Shown here: piece by piece, positions 21,599 through 32,211 of the stretch
Layout: every line of letters begins with the position of its first letter
How positions within the stretch are numbered: the first letter of the stretch is position 1
DNA from: Coccinella septempunctata
Taxonomy: Eukaryota > Arthropoda > Insecta > Coleoptera > Coccinellidae
DNA length: 64,000 nt
Direction: 5' to 3'
Assembly: GCF_907165205.1 (NCBI RefSeq)
Contig: NC_058190.1
Span: 5,464,001 to 5,528,000, forward strand
The notes under the pieces: generated by a model
Seen by the model: only the letters and a program-made list of their open reading frames with translations
Told to the model about the DNA's origin: nothing
Databases searched by the model: none
Made by a program: the position numbers and the translations under genes

Positions 21599-22500
21599 TT
21601 ATATGCATAATAAAGAGAATTTTCCTGCCTTCTCCAGTGTATAATGCAGCACCCTGTGTTTCAATAAGTATCTGAAGCGCATCTTTAGTACCCCATTACA
21701 CCTCTCAATCAAACAGCGAGTTTTCTTCAGGTGTTGATTAAATTCATATTGGGGAGTACCTGGTTCAGGATTACCATCAAATGGAGTCAAGAGCCATGGT
21801 CTCAATGGATATCCAGTGTCACCTTGAAAATAATTTTCAATGAAGTAAACAAACACACTTATAAAAAAATATTCATAACAGTGGTGTTTCCTGTTTCACC
21901 TAGTAAGTAAAAGATCTTCTTGTTCTCAAATAAAGATTACGAAGAATATACTGACACCTAGATTGATTTCAAATGAATGAATCATGAGTTGCCCCTGGAT
22001 AACGGGCAATCACGTTCAATATCCTTAAATTATTGCTGCATATCTGAAAACAGAAATAATTCTCTTAAAATAATATCACACAGTATGAAAATATTTACCA
22101 GTTGTACGTTCAAGGAATGGTTTTTTTTTACTGTTCACATACAGGTACATGGGTACAATCAATTACTCCTATCACCCTAGGAACCCAAATTTTTGATTGA
22201 AACTGTAAAATAATAATTATCGATACATTTTTTCGGGAATCTACAAATTATAATCTATATGTGTAAAAATAGAATGCTTTGTATCAACTTACGATGAACT
22301 TGCTTTTCACGAAGAATTTCACACTCTCTGATTGTAAAAGGAAATTTGACATATTCATTGAAAATTTCGTTGAAATTTGGAGCAGCAGAAACCTCTTCAA
22401 TGGATCTGTTAACAGAAGATTGACTGACTCCTACCCAAACACTTGCTCCAATATCCATTTGATAGCTTCCAGACGCAAAAAATTTCATTGCCACTATTAC
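21599..22500 (-). pseudogene. PIF/Harbinger transposase of a second subfamily, fragmented
   Basis: Minus strand, in order: MKFFASGSYQMDIGASVWVG and SQSSVNRSIEEVSAA (HTH), VIGVIDCTHVPV (first Asp), ARYPGATHDSFI, GDTGYPLRPWLLTPF (second Asp) and RCLIERCNGVLKMRFRYLL (Glu). The pieces are separated by frameshifts, and some gaps may be introns. The GDxGYPLRPW signature marks a different Harbinger lineage from the copies at 14.2 and 20.5 kb. Confidence 0.82.
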
Positions 22501-22634
22501 CTATGATATCGATAATAATAATAATAATTTCATTGAATCCTTTGAGACATTGTACATGTTTATGAAGAGTCAACATAAATAGCATTAGACACCAATTAAT
22601 CATCCTCAGAGGATACAGAAAAAGGAAAAAAAAA

Positions 22635-22635
<1 letters not shown>

Positions 22636-22693
<58 letters not shown>
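22636..22693. repeat. (AT)n microsatellite
   Basis: About 29 AT dinucleotides. It directly follows the 3' end of the minus-strand LINE fragment and is probably its tail. Confidence 0.95.
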
Positions 22694-22696
<3 letters not shown>

Positions 22697-22699
22697 GAT

Positions 22700-23336
22700 A
22701 ACGATTTACACCCAAGATATCGCCGAATTATGCCAGTACAAAAAAAAAAAACATCAAAAACTACCTACTGTGATATCACTCTAGAACTGAATTTAAATAT
22801 TCGCTTTTACTATAAAACCACTGTTCTAAAAGAAGTTTTTTGATTTCTTTCTTGAAGCTCGAAAACTTCAACGTTTTAAGTCTATCAGGCAGATGATTGT
22901 AGAATTTTATGCCACTATACATAGGAGAATACTCAAATTTGCTCGTTCTATGAGCTGGAATGCAAATGGTTTCTTTTTGCCTAGTATTATATTCATGAAA
23001 TTGGCAACACTTTTTATGAGAATGAATATTCTTCCTCGTGTAAATCAGGCAGTTTAAAATATAAATACATGGAAAACTTAATATTTTATGTTTTTTAAAA
23101 AATGGTCTACAGGACTCCAGGGGTTTCAGACCGAAGATAAGGCGAATTATTCTTTTCTGGGCAACAAAAACAGAACCACTCCCAGACGACGCACCCCACT
23201 AGACCGTGTTATAATTTAAATGAGAGTAGACAAGTGAATAGTATATACTCAGTATTGACTCGAGGGGGAGCAATGCTCTAAGTCGCTTCAAGGCATAAAA
23301 TGCACCACTCAAACGCCTACTGTGATAGACTTTTTC
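22700..23336 (-). pseudogene. CR1/L2-like LINE, 3' end of the RT ORF and 3' UTR
   Basis: The open minus-strand frame reads LSGAFYALKRLRALLPLESI, YYSLVYSHLNY, VAQKRIIRLIFGL, EYNTRQKE and KFYNHLPDRLKTLKF, ending at LNSVLE-stop near 22780. This is the post-RT C-terminal region typical of CR1/L2-type non-LTR elements. The 5' end is truncated near 23336. It is related in style to the LINE at 52320-55292. Confidence 0.75.
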
Positions 23337-23339
23337 TCT

Positions 23340-24587
23340 CACCCTGGACGCTCCTTACGGTTGCTCGGGCGCCAGTGGGGCAATCAGTCAAACCCCACGT
23401 CTCTCACAGAATCCCCAAAGAATTGGAGAGCCCGGGTAGACTTGAGTATCAGTGGAGAAGGGTATCGATGAAGACTAGGGCGTCTTCTGTCTGCTTTTCA
23501 ACGGTCTTTAGGCGTCAGAAAGAGTACTTACCTCTTCTAACTAAACTCTTAGATAAAACTGATTTAATAAATAGACTTTCACTGGCAAAATAATTGGCAA
23601 CAAAAATAAATATTCAACTATTTATTTCTATTGAAATAAACTGTACACAAAAGAAAATAGACAGGTACACTAAATCGTGGACGTCAACGGCTGTGTCTGG
23701 TCGGCTCAGGACGGCTGGCAAAATTTCACTTCAGGAAAATGGACGGTTTCGGAAATATACGGAAGTAAGTCAAGTCTCAACTAAACTGAGTGTAAAGAAA
23801 CATGCACGGTTTCGGAAAAATATACGGAAGTAAGTCAAGTTTCAATTAAACTAAGTGCAAAGAAACATGCACGGTTTCGGAAAAATATACGGAAGTAAGT
23901 CAAGTCTCAATTAAAATAAGTGTAAAGAAACATGCGCGGTTTCGGAAAAATATTTCAACTAAGGCAAGACACAATTGAATGAAAAGTACGAACGGTTTTA
24001 AAAATAATAAACGGGATTCAGTCAGGTCAAAATTTAAAAACACCAGTTCACCGGGGTACGCCCTCTATCTCTGTCTCGGTGGTTTGTCTATGATCCGGTG
24101 TCCTTCGGTCTCTCTCTCTCGGTGACCTCAAGCTGGCTGACTGTCAAACAGCGGTCAGAGAGTCCGGCGGTGAGGGTATTTGACGGTTATGGAATCCCAA
24201 CTCTATGCTCGGCGAATCTAACCTATAACCATAATTCAAACGGTTGGAAATCGGGATGAAACGGTCAAATATTCAGGAATCGGAGAAATCAGGGGGGGCC
24301 CAACGTCCTCCTGGGACCCAAATGCTACCCTACGGTAACGGAAAGCTATATACAGCAGGAAATGGTTAGATCACGGTTTTCAGCCAAGCACAAGTCTAGA
24401 GAGAATATTATTCCATAAAGGTGCAATGAAGCGGTAATAATTTTAAATATCACTTGCCTTAGATTTTCCTTTTTGTCTAGTAAGCACGGTTTTCACTTTT
24501 CTACACACCTCACTCGTTCAACTCTCATCAACGATTCTCTCTGTTTTTTCTCTTCACCTTCCAGGGCCGCGAAGAAATATCCCCTCG
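23340..24587. other. Possible Gypsy LTR/3' region
   Basis: GC-richer than its neighbours and noncoding. On the minus strand TGGCGCCCGAGCAACC at about 23368-23353 resembles a tRNA-Lys-type primer-binding site, which would mark the interval to its right as an LTR. No second LTR copy is present to confirm it. Confidence 0.35.
23743..23965. repeat. ~65-bp tandem repeat, about 3.5 units
   Basis: Units start ACGGTTTCGG at 23743, 23806, 23871 and (as GCGGTTTCGG) 23936, with spacings of 63, 65 and 65 bp. They share ACGGAAGTAAGTCAAGT and AAGAAACATGC. Confidence 0.92.
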
Positions 24588-25154
24588 CTACTCGGAAAAA
24601 CTCTCTATGGAAAACTTCTTTTTCGGTGGGGTCGGCGACGGTTTGGACGGTATCGGTATAGGCGTCGGTGCAGGCGTCGGTTCAGGCGTCGGTCCGGCGG
24701 GCCTCAACCGGAGATCCGGGAGTGCGGCCTCTGCCCTGCTTCCTGAGGATCCGCTCCGGCTCGGGGTTCCTCGCTGGCTGACGGGGGTTGAGGGAGGTCT
24801 TCGGTCACGGCCGGTGGTTCGGACACAGCAATCCCGTGATAGGACACCCACGCAGCCACACCTAGAGCAGAATTTCAGCCGCTCCCCTCTGCAGTGTTCT
24901 CTTCGGTGGCCTTCGTTGCCACACCGCCAACAGCTTCGGGGGCCCAACCCCAGGTAGACGTGGAATCCACCGGCACCCACGGTCCTGGTGGCTGGCGGTT
25001 CTGTGCTGGTCCCGGCGTCTCTTTTTCTTTCCGGCGGCACCTCCCAGTCTGCCGACAGGCTGAGCGTCGACCCAACACTTGCTGGAGAAGGCGGTCCGGA
25101 CGGTGGTGTCGGTTCCCTAAATGTCAACGGTCGGCCCATCGAGTAACGTTTCAT
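24588..25154 (-). CDS. Gag-like CCHC zinc-knuckle ORF downstream of a Gypsy integrase
   Basis: 188 codons starting at ATG 25154, directly after a minus-strand tttcag acceptor-like site. It contains CWRCGNEGHRREHC (complete CCHC knuckle) and CSRCGCVGVLSRDC, whose expected His is Val. The rest is Pro/Arg/Ser-rich, with a repetitive PTPEPTPAPTPIPIP tail. The knuckles match retroelement nucleocapsids. Oddly, it lies 3' of the integrase on the same strand instead of 5' of pol. It may be a spliced third ORF, a rearranged gag, or part of an adjoining element. The GC content is higher than average here. Confidence 0.65.
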   Translation of the reverse strand: MKRYSMGRPLTFREPTPPSGPPSPASVGSTLSLSADWEVPPERKRDAGTSTEPPATRTVGAGGFHVYLGLGPRSCWRCGNEGHRREHCRGERLKFCSRCGCVGVLSRDCCVRTTGRDRRPPSTPVSQRGTPSRSGSSGSRAEAALPDLRLRPAGPTPEPTPAPTPIPIPSKPSPTPPKKKFSIESFSE

Positions 25155-25246
25155 CCTGAAAATGTCACACGTTAATCAAACAGTAAATAACGGTTTTATC
25201 GGTACCCTGTTAGGTCAATCGGTTTTTTTTTGTTAGTAACGGTTTT

Positions 25247-26086
25247 TTACATTTCAGACGGTCCCTCTCCAAGGAAGGACTTCAGATCCTTGATGTGAAT
25301 GTGTCGGATAATCTTACCACTGCCATCCTTGATGTCATACACCACAGGAGATACTACGTTTATAACGGTATACGGTCCGGAGTATTTCGGAGCCAACTTG
25401 GCTGCAATTCCCTCCATCGCGGAAGACAAGGGATGTTCCCTTCGGTATACTTGATCTCCTACTCGACATCGCCAGTCCCTCCGACGTAGATTGTAGTAGT
25501 GGCTCTGCTGGGAGAAAGCTCGTGCCAATCTAGGTCTGACAAACTCATAAGTTTCGGTGAAACGGTTTAATTTATTTGCATGCAAAGCAACTTGCGGTTC
25601 GGTATCTGGTTCGGTGTCTGGTTTGGTGTGTTCCTTTTCATCCCGGTTGGCCATCTCGGTTAGATACTTGGCGTTCAGTGAACGCATCTCCCTGCCAAAA
25701 TTCAGGAATGCTGGGGTGTATCCGGTCGACTCCTGCCTTGCAGAGTTTATTGCGAATGTCAATTCCTTCAGATGCTCATCCCAGGTACGCTGATCCTTTT
25801 CACAGAACTGGGCTATCATTGTTTTGAGGGTACGGTTGACTCTTTCTACGGGGTTACATTGGGGAGAATAAACTGGTGCTAAACGGTGTCGGATCCCAAG
25901 GTCTCGCAGACTTCCCTTGAACAACAATCGGCACAATCATATTGTGAACCATTATCACTGATCACGGTTTTCGGGCATCCAAACTTCAGGATTACATCCT
26001 CATATAAAGCCTGGTACACACCCTTTGCGGTTGCTCTTCTCAGGGGCCTGGCCTCCACCCATTTCGAAAATCGGTTATTGAAGTAT
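25247..26086 (-). pseudogene. Gypsy integrase, C-terminal part
   Basis: Minus strand: FSKWVEARPL, VISDNGSQY (second catalytic Asp), a frameshift near 25920, then RLAPVYSPQCNPVERVNRTLK (catalytic Glu), TFAINSARQESTGYTPAFLNFG and a C-terminal SH3/chromo-like tail (KYSGPYTVINVVSPVVYDI). The N-terminal zinc finger and first Asp are missing because the sequence begins exactly where a Harbinger exon is interrupted. RT and protease are absent. Confidence 0.85.
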
Positions 26087-27183
26087 TCAGATATCTCTGA
26101 CAATCTCAAAACTCGCTGGTCGTGGACAGAGCCACAGTTTCCAATATATACATGAGTAAATTTGCACTCATGATCACAAACTGCCTAATATGAAATATAT
26201 GAAAAGTACATTATAAAATCAAAGACTATCAACAGTGCATTCACTCTGTCATTTAGGCTTGTTGTGTTTCAAAGGCCATAGGGTTACTTTCACAAACTTA
26301 CTCCGAGAGTAAAGTAAGAGTATGCTCAGATAGCATACTTTGAGTAAGAAAACGTACGTTTGTGAATGCTCTGAGTAATGAGAACTTACACAGAATAGGT
26401 TTGTGATAATTTATAATCATGTTTACCTGTAATTGAATTGAGAAATTGTGATGCCTATTAATGAAGGAATTCCCATCTTCAGATGGCTTGGTAATATTAA
26501 TATGGCAACCATCTATTGCTCCAACAACTTTTGGAATAGGTCCTTTTTCCCTAAATCCATCCCAAATGACTGCTGCATCACTTCTGTTGGTAGGCCAATT
26601 TATAAAATTTGGAGCCAGTTCGCATATACCCTTCACTACCCTTCTTATTATTCGGAAACCAGTAGCTTTACCCATATTAAATTTTTCACATACAGACCTA
26701 CAGATGAAATTGATCAATAAACACATAATTCTAATAATTGTATGAATTCACCTACCTATAGCAGTCTGGTGTAGCAAAAAACCACAGGGCAAACAGTACC
26801 TGATGTTCTAAGGGAGTTTGATATCTTCCTGGATCATCTGGATGCCTTACTGTCTCCCTCAAACAATCTACCAAATACTGATATGTGTCTGGTGACACCC
26901 TGCAAGTATTACTTCATTAAGGACTGAATTCCCTGAACTTTTAAACTTACCTGAAATGTTGTTTAAAAATCTCCGGTGTATAATGTCCAATTACATTTTT
27001 AATGTAGCCCTCTATTCTCGGTATTTTGTCAATGGGACCGCGAACCTTGTGCTCTGAAATTATATTTAAATTAATCTCATCCTCCAGTGATACACTAGAG
27101 CTCGTGGAAGTTGAGCAATCTGTATTTTCTGAATCAGAATCACTATCGGTCAAAATTTCCTCTATAATCGTATTTTCAGCCAT
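26087..27183 (-). pseudogene. Harbinger transposase, first four exons, truncated by Gypsy sequence
   Basis: Clean exon structure on the minus strand: exon 1 27183-26951 (ATG, Ser/Asp-rich lead), exon 2 26899-26756, exon 3 26697-26427, and exon 4 from 26184 until cut at about 26087. All introns are GT-AG and all junctions are in frame. Exon 2 carries PGRYQTPLEHQVLFALWFFA, exon 3 the HTH (NMGKATGFRIIRRVV) and VGAIDGCHI with the first catalytic Asp, and exon 4 HECKFTHVYIGNCGSVHDQRV. No stops were seen in about 250 codons. The second Asp and Glu region is missing, replaced by Gypsy integrase. Confidence 0.85.
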
Positions 27184-28800
27184 CGTTAGAGCATTCAGCA
27201 AACCAAGAAAATTTCAGCAACAAACAACACTACTCTGTAATATGTGACAAACAACAACAACTTCTCCTTTGATAGGTTATGTTACACCCAAAGATTACAG
27301 AGAATCTTTTTTTTTTTTTTGGTTACACCAAATCATAGACAAACAAATGCACCAAATGAATTGTTCTCGGAGAACAGCCGTTGCTGACCAGTAACTTATT
27401 CGTTCCGAAAATCATCAGTAACTGTCACTGTCAAGAGTGTCAAGTGTTCCGATATTGCAATGCACTGGCCAGTACTATCAGGAATATCGGAACAGACGGT
27501 TAGTATCATATTTGAATTCCTCATAAAAATGTGCCTGTAGAATGTAACAACGGATTTCGAATACGAGTTCAAATAAGCGAGTTATTCAGCTTCATTGAAA
27601 ATGACAATTTCTCAATTTTCGTTCATAACTCAAAATCTATGACCGTTAGGCTGGATCTGTTTTCAGATTTGGAATAGAAAGGAAAAAAGAACTCGAGAAT
27701 GTGTCATCCGTTTTCTTCTAGCTGCTATAGTTCTCGAGATTCCTTCAGTAGACAACGAATTTTGCCCACCCTGTACTTGCGTTCTTGTCATTTTTTTATT
27801 GCAGAAATAGATTCCTTAGAAAATTTCAAGTTATTTTTATGTAACATTTTTCAGTTTTGGTTGGAAAATTCTCTCTGAGCGGGAAAATTCGAAAAAAAAA
27901 ATCGAAAATAGAGCTCCGCTAAAACAAGAATAACTTCGAGGTTATGGATGGAAAATTTTCATTTTTGCGATTTTTCAAGATGTAAGATTGATGTATCCAC
28001 TTCAAAAATCGAAATCGCGATTCATGATACAAGGGGTGAAAAAATCGCTTTCAAAGTTAGGGATGACAAAATCGTGAAAAATCAATTTTTTCAAATTAGA
28101 ACCCCATTTTTTTATGGCAGATATTGAATCTACGTTGAAAAATAATGTGAGTGTATGCATCACACCCTTGCCCTAAAATGAATATTTTCTGAGTTATTCA
28201 CAAAAAACTGTTTTTCGTCTTGAATTTTCAGCTATTTCTTTTCCCTTCACGCCAAAAAGATGAAATTTTCAGGAACTTTTATTTGAACCATGCTGTAGAT
28301 TTTTCAGGAATAAAACTGCAGTGTGAGTGCAAACTTCCTCATTTCTTCCGAGTATGTTTTTTGTTTCCTCAACTTCTTATTTTTTATTCTTCCTTTTATT
28401 ATATCTTGAAAAGGCACAGGTACACTCTCTTATATTGAAAGGGAAGATTTACTGCAGGTTTAGTGAAAGTTAATGGACCTCTTCCTCCATATTCTATGAA
28501 ATCAGGATAGTGGATTTCAGGAAAATGAATAGGAGTGGTAGAAAAAATGTATATAGATTTTGAAATGAGTTTATTAATTTTTTATTAGAATGTATATTAC
28601 TTATAATTTTTTTTTATGTATATAGACACTATAAAATGGAAATTTTTGTATTTTATCTCATAATTATATGTATTATAATCATTATTTTGTCTTAATAAAT
28701 ATGACGATTTGATCAATAGTGTTTTTGAATGAAGGAATTCAACTTATTATTAAATTAATTAATTAAATTATTAAAACATATTAAATTTTGAACTATTTCT
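27184..28800. other. Noncoding, no gene recognised
   Basis: AT-rich repeat-like sequence without usable frames. The stretch 27560-28200 has the look of a dispersed noncoding insect repeat (TTTTGCCCACCCTGTAC), but its ends are not evident. Confidence 0.4.
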
Positions 28801-28811
28801 TAGTTCGTTAT

Positions 28812-29055
28812 AATTACAAAAATACTTTCTACAACTTCTTCTGATATGAAGTTCTTCTTTTTCAGATGTTTAACAAGATCCTTCAAGTCCTCTACTTTAT
28901 TTTTCAGTCTCCTGCAACGTTGTTGCAATGCTTTAATAGTTATATTTTTCTTGTTCAGCAAAGTTTCCAAACATTTCTACGACTTCTTAGAGGAATTTGT
29001 TACAATTGAACCATTACTAGTCCTTCTTTTTCTAATCACAGCTAAAAAAAAAATT
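28812..29055 (-). pseudogene. P-element-like transposase, coiled-coil exon fragment
   Basis: Minus strand after a tttttttttag acceptor: IRKRRTSNGSIVTNSSKKS, then a heptad-like segment LNKKNITIKALQQRCRRLKN, VEDLKDLVKHLKKKNFISEE. This resembles the leucine-zipper region that follows the THAP finger in P/THAP9 proteins. One internal stop. Confidence 0.55.
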
Positions 29056-29327
29056 GTTTTATGTGGCTATATGAACAATCTAAATCGCAGCGTTTAGAAT
29101 TAATTATTTATACATACTCAAAGATCGCTGCGGTAGAGGACATGGAAGATGACCTAGAAGGTAACTTTGCTGAAGAAGTAGATGCAGACGCTTTGAATTT
29201 CGAAGGTATGTATGAATTTGAAAATGATGAAGGTAAAATAAGATTTCGGGCAGATTCAGGAGCAAGTGAGCATATGACAAGTGAAATAAAAAGTTGATAA
29301 ATCAATTGAAATTAAAGGGGCTAATAT

Positions 29328-30789
29328 CTTAGAACATAGAACAACAGGAAGGAGCATATTGTTCATTTTGGTGTGACCGAATTTGGTGCACATATGGCGG
29401 AATCCATATTTCCGGTTTAGCAGCGGCGTAGGGCATAAATAATCTCAATTACTGTCCAACGTAATTTTGGCTAATTTCAGATCGCATTTTTTATTTTTCG
29501 AAAGCTTTCTATTATTGAGTGGAAAGAAAAAAAATATTTTGGGAATACTCTAGTGAAACATAGGAATTTAAATCTCGAAAGATGTGAGTAGGAAAAATGT
29601 ATTTGTTTTTCTCTTTGTACTTGTGAATACTGAGAAATAAATAAATTTTGTATATTTATCTATTTAAAAAGAATATATAGAACGTCACTTTTAATGTTTA
29701 TTGGTTTTTAAAGAGAATCAATCTATTATACCAATTCCTTATTCTATCTTCATTTACAGTATTTTTACAAATATAATTCAACCTCGTGTTTAAATAACAA
29801 TTTGAAATACTTTTAATTAAAAGAGTTTCATGACTCTCTAATGGGGAAAAATCATGAAAAATCATTTCATCAAACACACTTTTTCCAATAAAATATTTCA
29901 TTACTTTAAGTGAAACTTCTTCACGGTTAATTTTTTTATTTGAATATGATTGGCTTCTTAAAAATTTTTCTGCAGTCTGGCATATTGCAATGACTCCATT
30001 ACTTGGGTAACTCAAACCACCCTTTGATTTTGTTGCAATCAAGGAGTTTAGGAAATCCTCCTTAACTCCAAATAACTGTGCAACACACTGTTTACATTTC
30101 AGTTTCTGTCCAATTTTAAAAGAAACAAAACCAGCAATATAAACAATCACAGCTTGTACATAGGGAGACAATGAGTCTTTCATCCTTAGGAAATCTGAAA
30201 CAATAATATTGAGACTAATTAATTTCAGAAATCATAACAGTTTGTCATTCCTGCTTTCAAAATATTCTTGAAAATTGAATCTACCAAACCCAGTTTGTTC
30301 AATTGAAATCCTTATTATCTAATGTCAACTACGCCCATGGTTTGTTCACGATAACGTCAAAATACATAAACAGGAATACCATTTTAATATTCAAAAAAAG
30401 ACGTTAATACAGTATGAATAAAACCTACCTGTGAAATGTTACACCGGAATTGTTTTTCTTTGGTGTTTTTGAATAGCCACAAGCTACACAACTGACCATT
30501 TTCTGGAAAAAGTTCCTTACCACAAAAATATCTTATTTTAATAATTTCTTTAGGTAAAATAGTTCAGAATTCACTTCACAACTTAATTTCACTCAACTCT
30601 ACAAAATCCAACACAGTTTGACTCGAAAAATATCCTAAAAATAACAATTTGATATGAATTTGATAAAAGCTTCACGTTTGACACCTATATCAAAACAAAA
30701 CAATGAGTCATAATTTGGTGCACTTCGGTCTCACTTCCTTTCCTTGTATTCGCGTGGAAAGGCTCCTTCCTGTTGTTCTATGTACTAAG
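29328..30789. mobile_element. P-derived deletion element, 1462 bp
   Basis: 28-bp terminal inverted repeats with one mismatch (29328-29355 and 30762-30789; the inner part reads CATAGAACAACAGGAAGGAG). It is flanked by an exact 8-bp duplication GCTAATAT (29320-29327, 30790-30797). The interior keeps only the C-terminal portion of a P-type transposase on the minus strand. This is the structure of a non-autonomous P element. Confidence 0.9.
29698..30183 (-). pseudogene. P/THAP9 transposase C-terminal domain inside the deletion element
   Basis: 161 open codons: VIVYIAGFVSFKIG, KLKCKQCVAQLFG, SKGGLSYPSNGVI, LNTRLNYICK. This is the Cys-containing C-terminal domain common to P-like transposases. The THAP finger and catalytic centre are gone, so it cannot transpose itself. 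It is a different subfamily from the 4472-7282 protein. Confidence 0.8.
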
Positions 30790-31217
30790 GCTAATATAGG
30801 CTCAAGGCAGACTCCGGAAGTGAAATACAAAGGTGCAATTTACACACAAATTGGAAATAATGAACATATTGAGTTGAAAAATGTTTTGTACAATAAAAAT
30901 CTGACCATTACGAAAGAAAATTAATAAGGGTGCTAAAGTTGATCTCAATAAACAAGGCATATTTAATCGAAATAAAACTAACAAAATTGTTAAGACTGGA
31001 TGTTACGATGGAAAATTTTGGTGGCTTGATCTCAATCTAGTTAATGTAAGAAATTTAAAAACTGGGATTAGAAACGAAGGGAGCAGTGAAAATGTTTTCA
31101 GTCAAGTCATTGACCATGATTATGTTTTGAACAATACGAATTCTGAAAATTTAAATAAATTAAGTGATCATAATCACTGTAAAAATGAGTTGAAGTTGAA
31201 ACCATTGTGTTGAATTT

Positions 31218-31555
31218 TAGAAATGTTGGACAAGCCGGGCGTTTATAGATTGGAATGTGGTGAACCAGGTTGTAATGTCGTTTATGTGGGGAGAAGCGGC
31301 AGATCCATTAGAACAAGGACCAAAGAACATCTGGCTAGTGCAAATAACCCAAATAATGACAAATCAATTTTTGGTTGTCATTTAAGAGAAGAAAAACACA
31401 AGTTTGATTTAGAGGAGAACACCCATCTAATTCATCACTGCGAATTCAACCACAGACAAGAAATTCTAGAAGAAGTGGAAATTTACAAACACCTCAAGAG
31501 TACAGAATACAAAGCGTTGAATTCGATGTTGACGAACAACATAAAGGACACTTAA
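31218..31555 (+). pseudogene. Penelope-like element, GIY-YIG endonuclease fragment
   Basis: GVYRLECGEPGCNVVYVGRS is the GIY-YIG signature (GVY..VYVG), with RSIRTRTKEHL carrying the catalytic Arg, and a downstream HHCEF block. Penelope-like retroelements carry this nuclease C-terminal to RT. The RT is absent; the 5' junction is with Copia. The frame is open to the stop at 31555. Confidence 0.85.
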
Positions 31556-31881
31556 AAACTCTTATATTGATTCTCTCTGCCGACGCCACTGTTCTCGCTT
31601 AAGAGAAGAAGAGCAGGAACCTGTCTGCGCGAATGTAGTTTTACGTCTTCCGTTTGTGTTTTGTTTATCTGTCATATCTTTCATTTTATATGCTCACTTG
31701 ATCTAGATCCGATTTTATGTGTACTTTTTGGCTTTTACCTTTTGACTGATATGTTTTTTACCGTATGACTTTGGAACCTAAAATCGTAAGTTTTGCATTG
31801 TAGGTTATTTATTTTGTTTTTTTGTTTGTTTCTTTGTTAGCAGTTTTCCAACTAAAACCTCAATCGGTATTTCAGAGTCCC

Positions 31882-31920
31882 TTGGTTTGATAATGGCGAT
31901 TAGCCGAAACATGTCACCGG
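31882..31920 (+). ncRNA. Hammerhead-ribozyme-like motif in Penelope 3' sequence
   Basis: Core TTGATAA (31887-31893; canonical CUGAUGA with two changes). Stem II is GGC...GCC (31895-31897 / 31903-31905), then GAAA (31906-31909), minimal stem III C-AU-G, and cleavage triplet GUC (31913-31915). Stem I pairs GGU (31884-31886) with ACC (31916-31918), extended by G-U pairs. Penelope-like elements are known to carry type I hammerheads with very short stem III, which fits its location about 330 bp after the GIY-YIG ORF. Confidence 0.5.
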
Positions 31921-32004
31921 ATGATTAAATAAATGGTTCCACAAAACAGAAGTGCTTAAAAGACTTTTCCTTTTGCTTTATTATTATCTACCCTAGAAAT
32001 AATT

Positions 32005-32039
32005 TAAATGGCAAAACTAGGTTTGCCGGGTCAGCTAGT
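32005..32039 (+). mobile_element. Helitron-like 3' terminus
   Basis: A 6-bp stem hairpin (GGCAAA at 32010-32015, TTTGCC at 32022-32027) is followed 7 bp later by CTAGT (32035-32039), the Helitron 3' pattern of hairpin plus CTRR before a T. The 5' TC end and any Rep/helicase are not visible. Confidence 0.4.
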
Positions 32040-32211
32040 TTCCCATAAAACCACTGGAATATCGGAGATATTGGTGCGTTTTCAGCAGATGGTACATTCA
32101 TAAGATAAATGAATATAAAACATGGTGTCAGGTGTGGGGTGCGGGTCTCCTCTAACCTCTAGACATTTCAACTATATTTAACCTCCGGTTTCCAGGCGCA
32201 GGCATTCAGTA

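Larger units (their letters stand above)
29090..31208 (+). pseudogene. Copia protease/pre-integrase fragment, split by a P-derived element
   Basis: Left part 29090-29327: acidic linker then FRADSGASEHMTS, the protease active site. Right part 30798-31208: VKYKGAIYTQIGNNEHIELKNVLY and further pre-integrase sequence containing KIVKTGCYDGKFWWLDL. Excising 29328-30789 with one copy of GCTAATAT restores an in-frame junction. Local stops and shifts remain on both sides. It ends at the Penelope fragment. Confidence 0.78.

Noticed and set aside
24607..25175. Plus-strand ORFs over the CCHC ORF (Gly/Val-rich frame)
   Set aside because: They are antisense to the zinc-knuckle ORF; the repetitive composition comes from the Pro-rich codons on the other strand.
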